49,028 nucleotides of DNA from Acidobacteriota bacterium. GTDB lineage: Bacteria; Acidobacteriota; Terriglobia; UBA7540. Shown here one piece after another: positions 37,348 to 46,599 of the stretch. The stretch lies in assembly GCA_902812365.1 (NCBI GenBank), contig CADDZC010000023.1, positions 1-49,028 of the forward strand, given 5' to 3'. Position 1 is the stretch's first letter, and each line of letters opens with the position of its first letter. Both the position numbers and the translations under genes were made by a program. The notes under the pieces are model-generated. The model was not told the origin of the DNA. It searched no databases and saw nothing but the letters and a program-made list of their open reading frames with translations.

Positions 37348-40300
37348 TCATGGCGGTGCCTTCGCGGGCGTCGGATGGGCCGCGAGGCTCTCGATGGCGG
37401 CGAATAACTCCTGGGGGCGCAGAGGTTTGGAGACGTAACCGTCCATCCCCGCGGCTAGGCACTTTTCCCGGTCGCCCACCATGGCGTGCGCCGTCATGGC
37501 GATGATTGGCACGTGGGCACCCGTGGCCTCCTCCCGGCGCCGAATGGCGGCCGTAGCCTCCAGACCGTTCATCTCGGGCATCTGAACGTCCATCAGCACG
37601 ATATCGAACGAATGGGCTTCGAGAGCGGCGAGCGCTTCGCGGCCGTTCGCGACGACCACTAAGGAATGCCCCCGCTTTTCCAAAAGCCTTTGGGCCAGGT
37701 GCTGGTTCACGGGGTTGTCTTCCGCGAGCAGGATGCACAGGCCCCGGCTCTCGCTTCCCGCCTCGCGGAGAGAATGGCGGGTGACAAGGCTGGATGCGGC
37801 TGCGGCAGCGCCGAAGCCCAGGACGGTGCGGATCGCCGCCTGGAGTTCGGATTGCCCGACCGGCTTGGTCAGGTAGGCGGCCACCCCCAACTCCCGGCAG
37901 CGGGCCGCGTCCCCTCGCTGGCCGCCGGAGGTCAGCAACATGATGGTGGCGCCGGCGAGGTCGGGGTCCCGCTGAATGGCTTCGGCCAGCCCGAAGCCGT
38001 CCATCTCCGGCATATGAGCGTCGGTCAGCACCAGCCGAAACGGCTGCGTGGCCCGACGCGCCTGCCGCAAGGCGTCGAGCGCCTCGGTCGCGCTTTCCAC
38101 CGCGGTCGGGAGCATGCCCCAGCGCGCCAGCATCCCAGACAGAGCGCGGCGGTTCGTGGTGTTATCGTCCACCACCAAGGCCGTGACCCCGGCCAGTTCG
38201 CGCGGTTCGACAAGGCGGCGGGGCGCCGGCTGGTGGGCCCAGCCCAGGCGGGCGGTGAAGTGGAACACGCTGCCTCGGCCGGGTTCGCTTTCCACCCAGA
38301 TGCGTCCCTGCATCATCTCCACCAGCCGGGTGGAGATGGTCAAGCCGAGTCCGGTACCGCCGTATGGGCGGGTGGTCGAGCTATCGGCCTGTGAAAAGGC
38401 TTCAAAGATCTGCCTCTGCTTCTCCGGCGGGATGCCGATGCCGGTGTCGCGCACGGCAAAATGAATCCAGTCGGCGCCTTCCTCGCGGCGCTCGAGGCTG
38501 GCGCTCAGCACCACTTCTCCCCGGGCGGTGAATTTCACGGCGTTGCCGGCCAAGTTGGCGATGACCTGGCGGAGGCGGGCGGGATCACCGTGGTACATGT
38601 CGGCAAGTTCCGCGACCGGTTCGCAGACCAGCTCCAGGCCCTTGCGATGGGCCTGGAGCGCGAGCGTCTTGACGGCCTGTTCCATCATGTCGCGCAGGTT
38701 AAAGTCGACTTCGTCCAGCGCCAGCTTTCCCGCCTCGATTTTCGAGAAATCCAGAATGTCGTTGATAATCGTCAGCAGCGCCTCGGCGGAGGCCTTGGCG
38801 GTGTTCAGGTAATCCCGCTGCTCGGAACTGAGCTCGGTTTCGAGCGCCAGCTCCGTCATACCCAGGACGCCGTTCATGGGCGTCCGAATCTCGTGACTCA
38901 TGTTGGCCAGAAATTCGCTCTTGGCGCGGTTCGCCGCCTCGGCGGCGTCTCGGGCGCGCAACAGCTCCTCTTCGATCTGCTGGCGCTGCTGAATATCCTG
39001 CCGGAGCTCCTTCGTCCGCTCCTCCACGAGCGCCAGTAACTGCCGCTCGCGGGCCCGCAAACGGCTGACGCGGAGCCGGACGCCGCCGACGACCAGGGCG
39101 ATGAGGGCGAATCCGCAGGCTGCGTAGAACAGCCGCCTCTGGTAGAAGTGAGGCTCGAGGACCAGCGGGAACAGAGCGCCCTCGCGGTTCCACACCCCGT
39201 CGTTATTGCAAGCGATCACGTGAAAGCGGTACGAGCCCGGCGGGACGTTTGTGTAATACGCCACGCGCCGGGTACCGGCATCGATCCAGTCGCGGTCGAA
39301 GCCTTCCAGCTTGTAGCGGAAGCCATTCTTGGCGGGAGCCTGGAAGCTCAAGGCCGCGTAGTGAAACTCCAGATTGCCGCCTCCCACCGGAACCCGCGCG
39401 TTGCGGGGCGCATTGACGGCCCGGCCGTTGGCGACCACCTGTTCAATCACCACCGGCGGAGTGAGGCGATTCCTCGGGTAGCGGTCCGGGTCGATGGCGA
39501 CGACGCCGTGAATGGTGGCGAAACAGAACTTGCCGTCGCGCCTCGCCCAGGCTGGCGGCTGCGGGCCGCCGTTGCACTCGGTGTTCTTCAGGCCGTCGGC
39601 CGCCCCGTAGACCACCGCGGAAACCGAAGGCAGGGCTCCGGCCGCGAAGCCGTTCAATTGCTGTTCGCGGACGGTGAAGATGCCTTTAATGGAGCTCATC
39701 CAGAAGTTGCCGTGGCGGTCTTCGAGGATGCTCCACACGGTGTCGTCCAGCAGCCCGTCGCGGGCGGTCACGGCGGTGAACTGGCCGTCCTCGAACCGCT
39801 GGAGCCCGCCGCCGTAAGTGCCCAGCCACAGGACGCCCTGAGCGTCCTCGTGGATGTAGGTCACCGGGTCGCTGCCCTCCTTGCGGATGGAAGTTAGTTG
39901 GCCGTCCCGGAAGCGCGCCAAGCCATCGTTGGTGCCGATCCACAGGTTCCGCTGCCGGTCTTCGTGGAAGCACCAGACGGTGTTGCTGGGCAGCCCGTTC
40001 TGGGTTGTGTAGACGGTGAAGCGGCCGTTTTGGAGGCGGTCGGCTCCGCCCGCTTCGGTGCCCAGCCACAGAGCGCCTTGGCCGTCCTCATAGATGGCGT
40101 TGATGGTGTTGCTGGAAAGGCCGTTCTCCGCCGTATAGGCGGTGAACCTGCCGTCTCGAAACCGGTCGAGACCCCCGCCGCTGGTTCCCACCCACAGATT
40201 CCCGTGACGGTCTTCGGCGAGCGAAAGCACCACGTTGCTCGAGAGGCCCTGCTTCAGGGTGTAGACGGTGAAGCGGCCGTCTCGAAAACGATTGAGGCCG

Positions 40301-41391
40301 TGATTCGTGCCGATCCACAGACTCCCGTCCCTCGACTCGCAGACCGACCGCACCTGGTTATTGGACAGTCCCAGCGCCTCGTCGTAAGTCTCGAACTTGG
40401 CGGCTTCCAGCCGATCCAACCCGCCGCCCTCGGTTCCGATCCAGAGGCTTCCTTCGCGGTCTTCGTAAAGGGAGGCGATGTAATCGCTGCCCAGGTACTG
40501 GTGGTCGGTGTAGGCGAAAAGCTCCCCTTGAGCCAGCCGGAAAATGCCGTGGCCCGCCGTGCCGATCCACAGGCTGCCCTGGCGATCCTCGCGCAGGGCC
40601 ACCACCGCGCCCACCGGCAGTCCCTCGCCCGCGCCGTAAGTTTGCACCCGGCCCTGTTGCCAACAAAGCAACTCCCGATGGGTGCCCACCCACAGGCGGC
40701 CCTCCCGATCCACCAGCAGCGACCGGACGGCCCGGATCGGGGCCCTGCCCAGCCGGCGATGGGTGGTCACCTGGCCGTTCTTCAAAAAGCTCAGGCCGCC
40801 GCTCGTTCCCACCCACAGACCACCGTCCGTGTCCTCGGCCAGCGAGGAAACGGCGTTATCCGCCAGACCGTCGCGGGTGGTGTAGGCGGTGAAGCGGCCG
40901 TGCTCGAACTCCTCCAGCCCGCGCGGCGTCCCCACCCAGATTCGGCCCTGGCGGTCCTCAAGAAGGGCGCTAATCCGGTTGCTCAAGAGCCCTTCCCGCC
41001 AGCCATAGTTCGTGAACCGGCCATCCTGGAAGCGGCACAGGCCTCCGCCATAAGTGCCAATCCACAGCGCGCCGTCGGAATCTTCGAGCAGGGCCCGCGA
41101 ATCGTTGTGGGCCTTCCCTTCGGCGTCCCTCCAGTTGAAGACCTTGAACTGGTAACCGTCAAACCGCGCCAGACCTTCTTCAGTGCCCAGCCAAAGGTAG
41201 CCGTCGCGGGTCTGGATGATGGCCGAAATGGTATTGGCCGGCAGACCCTCCTGGCTGCGCCACCGATCCTGAATGTAGCCGGTGAGCGGTTTGGGGGCGC
41301 GGGAAGCGGCGGGCTGGGCCGCAAGCGGCAAACCGGCGCACCCGAGCGCGAGCAGCGCCCGCGCATAACGCTGAATTCTGCCTGTTTTCAT
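37348..41391 (-). CDS. hybrid sensor histidine kinase with 14-blade regulatory propellers and two receiver domains
   Basis: 1347 residues from the ATG at 41391 (opens signal peptide [15 protein letters not shown]); a start at 41505 is less likely. Residues about 35-700 hold 14 Reg_prop blades of the type [15 protein letters not shown], enough for two seven-bladed sensor propellers. A Y_Y_Y domain follows, then one membrane helix ([18 protein letters not shown]), a coiled coil, HisKA with phospho-accepting His833 ([10 protein letters not shown]), and HATPase ([30 protein letters not shown]). Two receiver domains have Asp1124 ([11 protein letters not shown]) and Asp1268 ([11 protein letters not shown]). 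No HPt domain is present, so an external one is expected. It is third after HD-GYP and PleD-like genes. The ligand is unknown; related propeller kinases often sense glycans. Confidence 0.95.
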   Translation of the reverse strand: MKTGRIQRYARALLALGCAGLPLAAQPAASRAPKPLTGYIQDRWRSQEGLPANTISAIIQTRDGYLWLGTEEGLARFDGYQFKVFNWRDAEGKAHNDSRALLEDSDGALWIGTYGGGLCRFQDGRFTNYGWREGLLSNRISALLEDRQGRIWVGTPRGLEEFEHGRFTAYTTRDGLADNAVSSLAEDTDGGLWVGTSGGLSFLKNGQVTTHRRLGRAPIRAVRSLLVDREGRLWVGTHRELLCWQQGRVQTYGAGEGLPVGAVVALREDRQGSLWIGTAGHGIFRLAQGELFAYTDHQYLGSDYIASLYEDREGSLWIGTEGGGLDRLEAAKFETYDEALGLSNNQVRSVCESRDGSLWIGTNHGLNRFRDGRFTVYTLKQGLSSNVVLSLAEDRHGNLWVGTSGGGLDRFRDGRFTAYTAENGLSSNTINAIYEDGQGALWLGTEAGGADRLQNGRFTVYTTQNGLPSNTVWCFHEDRQRNLWIGTNDGLARFRDGQLTSIRKEGSDPVTYIHEDAQGVLWLGTYGGGLQRFEDGQFTAVTARDGLLDDTVWSILEDRHGNFWMSSIKGIFTVREQQLNGFAAGALPSVSAVVYGAADGLKNTECNGGPQPPAWARRDGKFCFATIHGVVAIDPDRYPRNRLTPPVVIEQVVANGRAVNAPRNARVPVGGGNLEFHYAALSFQAPAKNGFRYKLEGFDRDWIDAGTRRVAYYTNVPPGSYRFHVIACNNDGVWNREGALFPLVLEPHFYQRRLFYAACGFALIALVVGGVRLRVSRLRARERQLLALVEERTKELRQDIQQRQQIEEELLRARDAAEAANRAKSEFLANMSHEIRTPMNGVLGMTELALETELSSEQRDYLNTAKASAEALLTIINDILDFSKIEAGKLALDEVDFNLRDMMEQAVKTLALQAHRKGLELVCEPVAELADMYHGDPARLRQVIANLAGNAVKFTARGEVVLSASLERREEGADWIHFAVRDTGIGIPPEKQRQIFEAFSQADSSTTRPYGGTGLGLTISTRLVEMMQGRIWVESEPGRGSVFHFTARLGWAHQPAPRRLVEPRELAGVTALVVDDNTTNRRALSGMLARWGMLPTAVESATEALDALRQARRATQPFRLVLTDAHMPEMDGFGLAEAIQRDPDLAGATIMLLTSGGQRGDAARCRELGVAAYLTKPVGQSELQAAIRTVLGFGAAAAASSLVTRHSLREAGSESRGLCILLAEDNPVNQHLAQRLLEKRGHSLVVVANGREALAALEAHSFDIVLMDVQMPEMNGLEATAAIRRREEATGAHVPIIAMTAHAMVGDREKCLAAGMDGYVSKPLRPQELFAAIESLAAHPTPAKAPP

Positions 41392-41428
41392 ATCCCCGAT
41401 TCGCCTGCCGCGCTCCTCGCCGCCACCC

Positions 41429-42412
41429 TCAGCGGGCGGGGCGAAGCGGCCAGCTTGACGGCAATTCCGGCTGCGCCCCTCTAGCCCGAGGCGCGGCCGC
41501 CTCAACCGGGCCCACGCGCACGCAATCCCGTCCGTCGGCCTTGGCGCGATACAGAGCCCGGTCCGCCGCGCTGAGCAGCTCCATCGCGCTCGAGCCGTGC
41601 TCGGGGAACGTGGCGACTCCGGCTGAAAGCGTCACGGCCACGCCGGAACGGGAATGGCGCTGGAGTTCGGCCTCCTTGACCGCGCTTCGAATCAGTTCGG
41701 CGCGCCGCTCGGTCACCCCCGGGGGCGCCCCGGGAAGGATGACGACGAATTCCTCGCCGCCGTACCGGCAGACGACGTCCTCGCGGCGGGTGTGCGCCTG
41801 CAGGAAGCTGCCCAGATCCTTCAGCAGAATGTCTCCGGCCAAGTGGCCGGCCGTATCGTTAAACACCTTAAAATGATCGAGATCCACCATGATGATGCCG
41901 AGGGGGAGTTGCGCCCGCGCCGCCCGATGAAGTTCCTGCTCGAGCGACTCGTGCATGTAGCGGCGGTTGAACAGCCCAGTGAGCGGGTCGCGGACGGCCT
42001 GAATGCGCAGCGCTTCCTGGGCCGCTAGCAACTCGCGCTGCACGGCCAGAATCCGCTTGCCGGTGTAAAGCCTTGCCCGTAATTCATTGGCCCGCAAGGG
42101 CTTGGTAAGATAATCGTCGGCCCCAGCCTCAAGCCCGGCAATGACGTCGCTGTCCTGCCCCTTGGCGGTCAGCAGCAGAATGTAGCAGTACGGGTGGTTC
42201 GCCCGCCCCCGCACCTCGCGGCAGACCTGTAAACCGTCCATGCCCGGCATCATCCAGTCAAGAATCGCCAACTGCGGAGGGTCTTGCCCTTGCAACACCT
42301 TCCAGGCTTCCAAGCCGTCCGTAGTCGTCTCGACGTCATAGCCCCACTTCTTGAGCATCGACTCGAGAACCCGCCTGGAAACCGGATCGTCCTCGGCGAT
42401 CAGAATTCTCAC
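41429..42412 (-). CDS. PleD-like response regulator: REC + GGDEF diguanylate cyclase
   Basis: 327 residues from a GTG at 42412, with GAGG about eight bases upstream. The receiver domain has phospho-Asp52 ([10 protein letters not shown]) and the switch Lys in YLTKPL. The GGDEF domain spans about residues 135-305, with GGEEF at 218-222 and an RxxD I-site at 209-212, so the enzyme should make c-di-GMP and be product-inhibited. The C-terminal 20 residues are Pro/Arg-rich. It is 37 bases upstream of the hybrid kinase gene, a probable phosphate donor system. Confidence 0.94.
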   Translation of the reverse strand: MRILIAEDDPVSRRVLESMLKKWGYDVETTTDGLEAWKVLQGQDPPQLAILDWMMPGMDGLQVCREVRGRANHPYCYILLLTAKGQDSDVIAGLEAGADDYLTKPLRANELRARLYTGKRILAVQRELLAAQEALRIQAVRDPLTGLFNRRYMHESLEQELHRAARAQLPLGIIMVDLDHFKVFNDTAGHLAGDILLKDLGSFLQAHTRREDVVCRYGGEEFVVILPGAPPGVTERRAELIRSAVKEAELQRHSRSGVAVTLSAGVATFPEHGSSAMELLSAADRALYRAKADGRDCVRVGPVEAAAPRARGAQPELPSSWPLRPAR

Positions 42413-42524
42413 CCCAACCCCTCATCGTCCAGGTTAGCTATCATGATGATTACAAATGATCTATCGGCATATCTGGTCCGGAGCTTTGTGCTTTTCGAAT
42501 GGGTTGCTCCTGAGGTATCCTGGG

Positions 42525-43673
42525 CTACGGCCGTGCCTCCACCCGCGCCGGCCGCGAGGCGCCGCCCCCGAACGCCGGCAGCCGCCCCGCCGCCGGCTCA
42601 CACCGGATCGCTTGCCACCGCTCTTCCGAAATCGACAAAAAGACTTGGACCACTTGAGGGTCAAACTGCCGCCCGGCTTGCCGTGCGATCTCCTCCCGAG
42701 CGACGGAAAACGGCAGCGCCCGCCGGTAGGGACGGTCCGAGGTCATGGCGTCTAACGTGTCGGCCACGGCGAAGATCCGCGCCCCGACCGGGATGCTTTC
42801 GCCTTTCAAACCCCGCGGATAGCCCGTGCCGTCCCAGCGTTCCTGGTGCGCCAGCACCATCTCGGCGGCCGGAGCCAGAAAGGCGATGCGGCACACCAGC
42901 TCATAGCCGATCTGGGGATGAGTCTGCATGACCTCCAGCTCCTCATCAGTTAGGCGTCCTGGTTTCAGTAGGATAGCGTCAGGAATGCCGATTTTGCCGA
43001 TGTCGTGCAAAAGCGATCCTCGGACGATGTTTTTGACCTCACCCTCCGGCAAACCTAAGCCCCGCGCCAGCTCGAGACAGTAGCGCGTGACGCGCCGCGA
43101 GTGTCCTTCCGTCTCGAGGTCGCGCAGCTCCAGCGCTCCCCCCAACGCGCTCAGCGTCTCGTCATAGGTTCGCTCGATGCGCTCCATGGCGGCGTGGAGC
43201 TCCGACGTCCGCTGCGCCACCATCTCCTCCAGGTGCAGCCGGTAATTTTCCAGCTCGATCTGCAGCCGGCGCTTCTCGAGCGCCCGCTGCACGCTGGCCA
43301 GCGCTACCTCGGTATGAAACGGCTTGATGATGTAGTCCGACGCCCCCTCTTTCATCGCCTGCACGGCCACCCGCACGTCGTTTTCGCCCGTGGCCATGAC
43401 AAACGCCACCTGGGGATAGCGGCTCCGCACCGCCTGCAGCAGCTCGAGGCCGTTCATGACCGGCATTCGCAGATCGGAAACCACCAGGTCAAAAGGCCGG
43501 GCGGCGAGCAGCTCCAAGGCTTGCCGGCCGTTCGAGGCCTCTGAACAACGAAAGCCTTGCGTGGCCAGGAGCTCCTTGAGCAGAATACAGACCATCGGCT
43601 CGTCGTCTACCACGAGAACCTCGGGTGGCTTTGGATTCGTCTTCCGGTCCGGGCGCGGCGGCTCTTTGGGCAT
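42525..43673 (-). CDS. response regulator with HD-GYP c-di-GMP phosphodiesterase domain
   Basis: 382 residues from the ATG at 43673; an in-frame ATG five codons earlier (43688) overlaps the -10 region and is less likely. The receiver has Asp67 (VVSDLRMPVMNG). A coiled linker (YRLHLEEMVAQRTSELHAAM) joins an HD-GYP domain with His223-Asp224 (LLHDIGKIGIPD) and H276QERWDGTGYP. Such enzymes hydrolyse c-di-GMP, the opposite of the next gene. The C-terminus beyond about residue 350 is an unrelated tail (FGGGASRPARVEARP). No ribosome binding site is seen; the promoter spacing implies a leaderless mRNA. Confidence 0.94.
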   Translation of the reverse strand: MPKEPPRPDRKTNPKPPEVLVVDDEPMVCILLKELLATQGFRCSEASNGRQALELLAARPFDLVVSDLRMPVMNGLELLQAVRSRYPQVAFVMATGENDVRVAVQAMKEGASDYIIKPFHTEVALASVQRALEKRRLQIELENYRLHLEEMVAQRTSELHAAMERIERTYDETLSALGGALELRDLETEGHSRRVTRYCLELARGLGLPEGEVKNIVRGSLLHDIGKIGIPDAILLKPGRLTDEELEVMQTHPQIGYELVCRIAFLAPAAEMVLAHQERWDGTGYPRGLKGESIPVGARIFAVADTLDAMTSDRPYRRALPFSVAREEIARQAGRQFDPQVVQVFLSISEERWQAIRCEPAAGRLPAFGGGASRPARVEARP

Positions 43674-43679
43674 GAATAA

Positions 43680-43708
43680 AGCATACATAACTGATTAGTA
43701 GTTGTAAA
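43680..43708 (-). promoter_or_regulatory. sigma70-type promoter giving a leaderless HD-GYP transcript
   Basis: TTTACA (43703-43708) and TATGCT (43680-43685) are spaced exactly 17 bases apart. The ATG at 43673 begins seven bases after the -10, where transcription should start. The lack of any Shine-Dalgarno sequence agrees. Confidence 0.6.
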
Positions 43709-43814
43709 GTTATGGATGTGCGCGGCCCCCCACTTACCCGCCAGCCCCCAGTTGTGTTAGGCTGGGCATGGCGCGATCGCGGGCTTCGAGCCGCACGGTC
43801 ACCTTCCGATTCCT

Positions 43815-44492
43815 ATGGCGGTCATCGCTCCGGCACTCCTGGCGGCCAACTTCGCGCGACTCCTGGACGCGCTCGATGTGGCCAAAACGGCGGGCGCCAC
43901 GATGATCCATGTGGACGTATGCGACGGCCACTTCGCGCCCGGGATCACGGTGGGCCAGCCGGTGATCGAGCGGCTGCGCCGGGCCACGGACCTGGCTCTG
44001 GACGTCCACCTGCTCGTCGAGCGCCCCGAGCGCTACGTGGCCGAGTTTGCGGCGGCGGGAGCGGATCGGATCGCCATCCACGCCGAGGCCACGCCCCAGC
44101 TCCACCGCGCGCTCGATCTGGTGCGGGCGGCCGGGGCCAAGGCGGGCATCGCTCTGAATCCCGCGACGCCGGTGGGATGGGTGGCGGACGTTTTGGAGAG
44201 CGTGGATTTTCTGACGATCCTTTCGGCCGATCCCGGAGCGGGGCGAAACCCCTTCCTGCCGCAATCGGTCGGCAAGCTCCAAGCGGTGGCTCAGTTTCGT
44301 TCGGAACGGCGGTGGCCGCTGGCCCTTCAGGTGGAAGGAGACGTGGGCTTTGATAATCTGGCGGAGTTCATCCGCGCCGGCGCGGACATCCTCGTAGTCG
44401 GTTCCGCCATCTTTGATAATCAAGATCCGGTGGGCCGTCTGACGGATTTGATGAACCTGGCGTCCGCTGTCAGTGAGACATCCAGGGTGTGA
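43815..44492 (+). CDS. rpe: ribulose-phosphate 3-epimerase homologue with altered active site
   Basis: 225 residues, a normal length for the family. The TIM barrel has the first metal His32 and Asp34 (HVDVCDGHF), His65 (DVHLL) and the terminal GSAIF phosphate loop. The canonical second catalytic Asp (VDGG) is Glu174 here (QVEGD). The phosphate-binding GFGGQ loop reads PGAGRN, and the N-terminal PSILSADF reads PALLAANF. In Rpe the three His/Asp ligands plus the second Asp hold the metal that epimerises ribulose 5-phosphate to xylulose 5-phosphate. These changes may weaken or redirect activity, so the symbol marks homology rather than proven function. It overlaps or abuts the BamD-like gene. 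Confidence 0.85.
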   Translation: MAVIAPALLAANFARLLDALDVAKTAGATMIHVDVCDGHFAPGITVGQPVIERLRRATDLALDVHLLVERPERYVAEFAAAGADRIAIHAEATPQLHRALDLVRAAGAKAGIALNPATPVGWVADVLESVDFLTILSADPGAGRNPFLPQSVGKLQAVAQFRSERRWPLALQVEGDVGFDNLAEFIRAGADILVVGSAIFDNQDPVGRLTDLMNLASAVSETSRV

Positions 44493-44503
44493 GGAAACGA
44501 TTG

Positions 44504-45781
44504 ATGCAGGGATTCGGGAGCGCGCGGCGGAAGAGCCGAGCCTTCGCGGCGGCCCGGCTCGGCCGGCTGATTGCGAGCGGGCTGGCCGTGGTTCTGCTGC
44601 CCGGCTGCATCCTGCTGCATCGCCGCCAATCCCGTGATTTCGCCATCCCGCCCGGCTCGCAGCCGGATAAGATTCTTTACGAGAGAGCCACGGCGGAGAT
44701 TAACAAGGGCCGCTACGACGTCGGCCGCCTCACGCTCCAAACCCTCATCAACACCTATCCGGACAGCGAGTTTTTGGCCAAAGCCAAGCTGGCCATCGCC
44801 GATTCCTATTACCGCGAAGGCGGGGTTTCGGGCCTGACGCAGGCCGAGCTGGAATACAAGGACTTCATCACCTTCTTTCCCACCGCTCCGGAAGCGCCGG
44901 AAGCGCAGTTTCGGGTGGGGATGGCGCACTTTCGGCTGATGGGAAAACCGGACCGCGACGAGACCGAGGCGCGGGAGGCGGAAGCCGAATTCAAGCAGTT
45001 CTTGCTGAAGTATCCTGACAGCCCCCTAATGCCCCGCGTCAAGGCCCGCCTGCGCGAGGTGCAGGAGGTGCTGGCTCAGGGCGATTACGAAATTGCCAAA
45101 TTTTATTACCTGAAGGGCGATATGCCGGCGGCGCGCGGGCGCTTCCAGGAGATCGCCGACCAGTATCCGAACTTCAGCCAGGCGGATCGCGCCCTGTGGT
45201 ATCTGGGGCAGACTCTCGAGCGCTTGCGGAAGCCTGGCGATGCCGCCACGTACTACGCTCGGCTGGTGAGCGATTATCCGCTGAGCCCGATGGTCTCCGG
45301 GGCGCGCGAGCGGCTGGCGGCCCTCCACCGGCCGATTCCGCGCCCCACCAAGGCGGTGCTGGCGCGAGCCGAAGCGGACGCGATCGTGGCCAAGCACCAT
45401 CATCGGGATCTGCTGGCCAAGCTGGGCGGAATGATCTCGAGCTCGCCGGACTTTTCCGCCACGCGGCACGGACCCGTCGAGCTGGGTCATGAGAGCGGCG
45501 CGGAGGAGGCTCGGAAGGCTTCGCCGCCAGCCAACGTTGGAACCATCGTCGCCGAGCCGATCAACGACCCCTCCCCGTCTCCCAGCTCGAATGACCCGGC
45601 GAAATCGCCCTCCCGGCCGTCGAGCTCGAAACCCCCGGGCGCCTCGCCGTCCGCGCCAGCCAGAACCTCGGCGGCATCCTCCCCCGGCGCTCCGCAACCG
45701 GACGCATCACCGGGCGACTCGACCGCTCCGCCCAAGAAAAAACCGAAGGTGCATCTGCTGAAAATTCTCGTGCCGTTCTAG
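44504..45781 (+). CDS. BamD-like outer-membrane lipoprotein with TPR repeats
   Basis: 425 residues from the ATG at 44504, which has GAGGA at a good distance. A GTG at 44489 overlaps the rpe stop (GTGA) and is an alternative. The lipobox LLPGC puts the lipidated residue at Cys35. Residues about 50-285 are TPR/YfiO-like helices (AKLAIADSYYREG, EAQFRVGMAHFRL, AEFKQFLLKYPDSPL, ARGRFQEIADQYPNFSQA) matching BamD, which helps insert beta-barrels. The tail from about residue 320 is Pro/Ser/Ala-rich and probably disordered, ending in a basic segment (PPKKKPKVHLL). BamD proteins are usually about 250 residues, so the tail is extra. No bamA is in the window. Confidence 0.85.
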   Translation: MQGFGSARRKSRAFAAARLGRLIASGLAVVLLPGCILLHRRQSRDFAIPPGSQPDKILYERATAEINKGRYDVGRLTLQTLINTYPDSEFLAKAKLAIADSYYREGGVSGLTQAELEYKDFITFFPTAPEAPEAQFRVGMAHFRLMGKPDRDETEAREAEAEFKQFLLKYPDSPLMPRVKARLREVQEVLAQGDYEIAKFYYLKGDMPAARGRFQEIADQYPNFSQADRALWYLGQTLERLRKPGDAATYYARLVSDYPLSPMVSGARERLAALHRPIPRPTKAVLARAEADAIVAKHHHRDLLAKLGGMISSSPDFSATRHGPVELGHESGAEEARKASPPANVGTIVAEPINDPSPSPSSNDPAKSPSRPSSSKPPGASPSAPARTSAASSPGAPQPDASPGDSTAPPKKKPKVHLLKILVPF

Positions 45782-45867
45782 GTGGCGGCCGCAGCCGGGC
45801 GTCTGTGATTTATGGAGCTCGGGGGTGCCAGGAGCCGGGGGTGCCGGCGCGGGGGGCTCCATGGTGC

Positions 45868-45896
45868 TTGACAAAGCCAGAGAAATGGTGTACTAT
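45868..45896 (+). promoter_or_regulatory. strong sigma70-type promoter driving the repeat region
   Basis: A perfect TTGACA (45868-45873) and TACTAT (45891-45896) are spaced 17 bases apart, in a locally AT-rich patch. Transcription would start near 45903 and read through the hairpins and repeats toward the FecR/DUF6600-type gene. Confidence 0.65.
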
Positions 45897-46021
45897 TTAA
45901 TTACTTTGAGAGTCACCGATGCCCTCGATCCTGTTCACCTCGCCGCCATCCTCGCCGGCCCGAACCCCGAGCAGTCAATCAATGGGGCGGGGAAGCGCTC
46001 CACGTAGAGCGCCAGCTAGGT

Positions 46022-46041
46022 ACCCCCCATTCCCAGGGGGT
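46022..46041 (+). other. hairpin at the head of the repeat region
   Basis: ACCCCC (46022-46027) and GGGGGT (46036-46041) form a perfect 6-bp stem around CATTCCCA. No T-run follows. It lies eight bases upstream of the first repeat. Confidence 0.45.
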
Positions 46042-46048
46042 GAAGCCA

Positions 46049-46265
46049 CTATCTTATTGAAAATAAGTTACCTAGCGGCTTCGCTTCAAAAACGAAGCCG
46101 CTAAGTTATTGAAAATACGTAGCGGGTGTTCTCGAAAGCCGCTAGGTTTTTTAAAATGAATGAGTTAGCCGAAAAAACGGGTTTGAGAAGAACCGTAAGT
46201 GATTGAAAATACGTACTGGCTGCCGATAGGCGCGCGGAGAAATCCACTAGGTTGTTGATAATAAG
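46049..46265. repeat. five diverged 19-bp repeats at 41-53-bp spacing
   Basis: Copies start at 46049, 46101, 46142, 46195 and 46247. The shared core is CTAGGTTATTGAAAATAAG with several substitutions per copy; conservation extends leftward into AAGCC(G/A). Start-to-start distances are 52, 41, 53 and 52 bp, close to 5, 4, 5 and 5 turns of B-DNA. Intervening segments are 33, 22, 34 and 33 bp. The first copy is self-complementary (CTTATT-GAA-AATAAG). No cas gene is nearby and the repeats are too diverged for a working CRISPR. Confidence 0.7.
46074..46102 (+). other. 10-bp perfect hairpin between repeats 1 and 2
   Basis: AGCGGCTTCG (46074-46083) and CGAAGCCGCT (46093-46102) pair fully across CTTCAAAAA. 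Its right arm is the conserved left flank of repeat 2. The AAGCC motif recurs before repeats 1 and 3, but a partner arm is present only here. Confidence 0.6.
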
Positions 46266-46599
46266 GCAGATATTCGATATTTGAGGAATCCGCCGGCGTC
46301 CCGGCCGCGAAGCAAGCGTTCGACCAGAATTGGCTCTGGCGCCGCGAGACCGGGTTCTATGGAGGCGCTGGCCCGGAGCCGCGCGGCGTTCAGAGGCTGG
46401 CTGGGCGCGAGTGGTGGAAATCGAGCGCAGGTGGTGGATTTCCACCAGGGGCAGTGAGCAGCTTGCTGATCGCCTTCGATACACTAATGCATAACTCGTG
46501 TGGCGACAATAGCGTAGAAGCCTCGCGCGGAGGCCAGGTTTGGCCGCTCGCGTGCTTTCCGTGGACGCGGGACTGAAGGGGTTCGGTCCGAGGTGGACC

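Larger units (their letters stand above)
45782..46599. other. 818-base intergenic region with promoter, hairpins and a repeat array
   Basis: No convincing coding region. It holds, in order, a long-range inverted repeat ATGGAGC (45812-45818) / GCTCCAT (45856-45862) enclosing two copies of CGGGGGTGCC or TCGGGGGTGCC, a strong promoter (45868-45896), an ACCCCC/GGGGGT hairpin (46022-46041) and the five-copy repeat. If the transcript runs through to 46600, the next gene has a leader of about 700 bases. Confidence 0.6.

Noticed and set aside
39898-41484. 528-residue forward frame opposite the kinase propeller
   Set aside because: It mirrors the repeated propeller coding sequence and has no domain of its own.
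45825-46007. 60-residue forward frame across the 45868 promoter
   Set aside because: No ribosome binding site, and the frame overlaps the promoter and hairpins.
46049-46265. CRISPR array
   Set aside because: Repeats differ at many positions, the spacing is not constant and no cas gene is in the window. A CRISPR array would have near-identical repeats.
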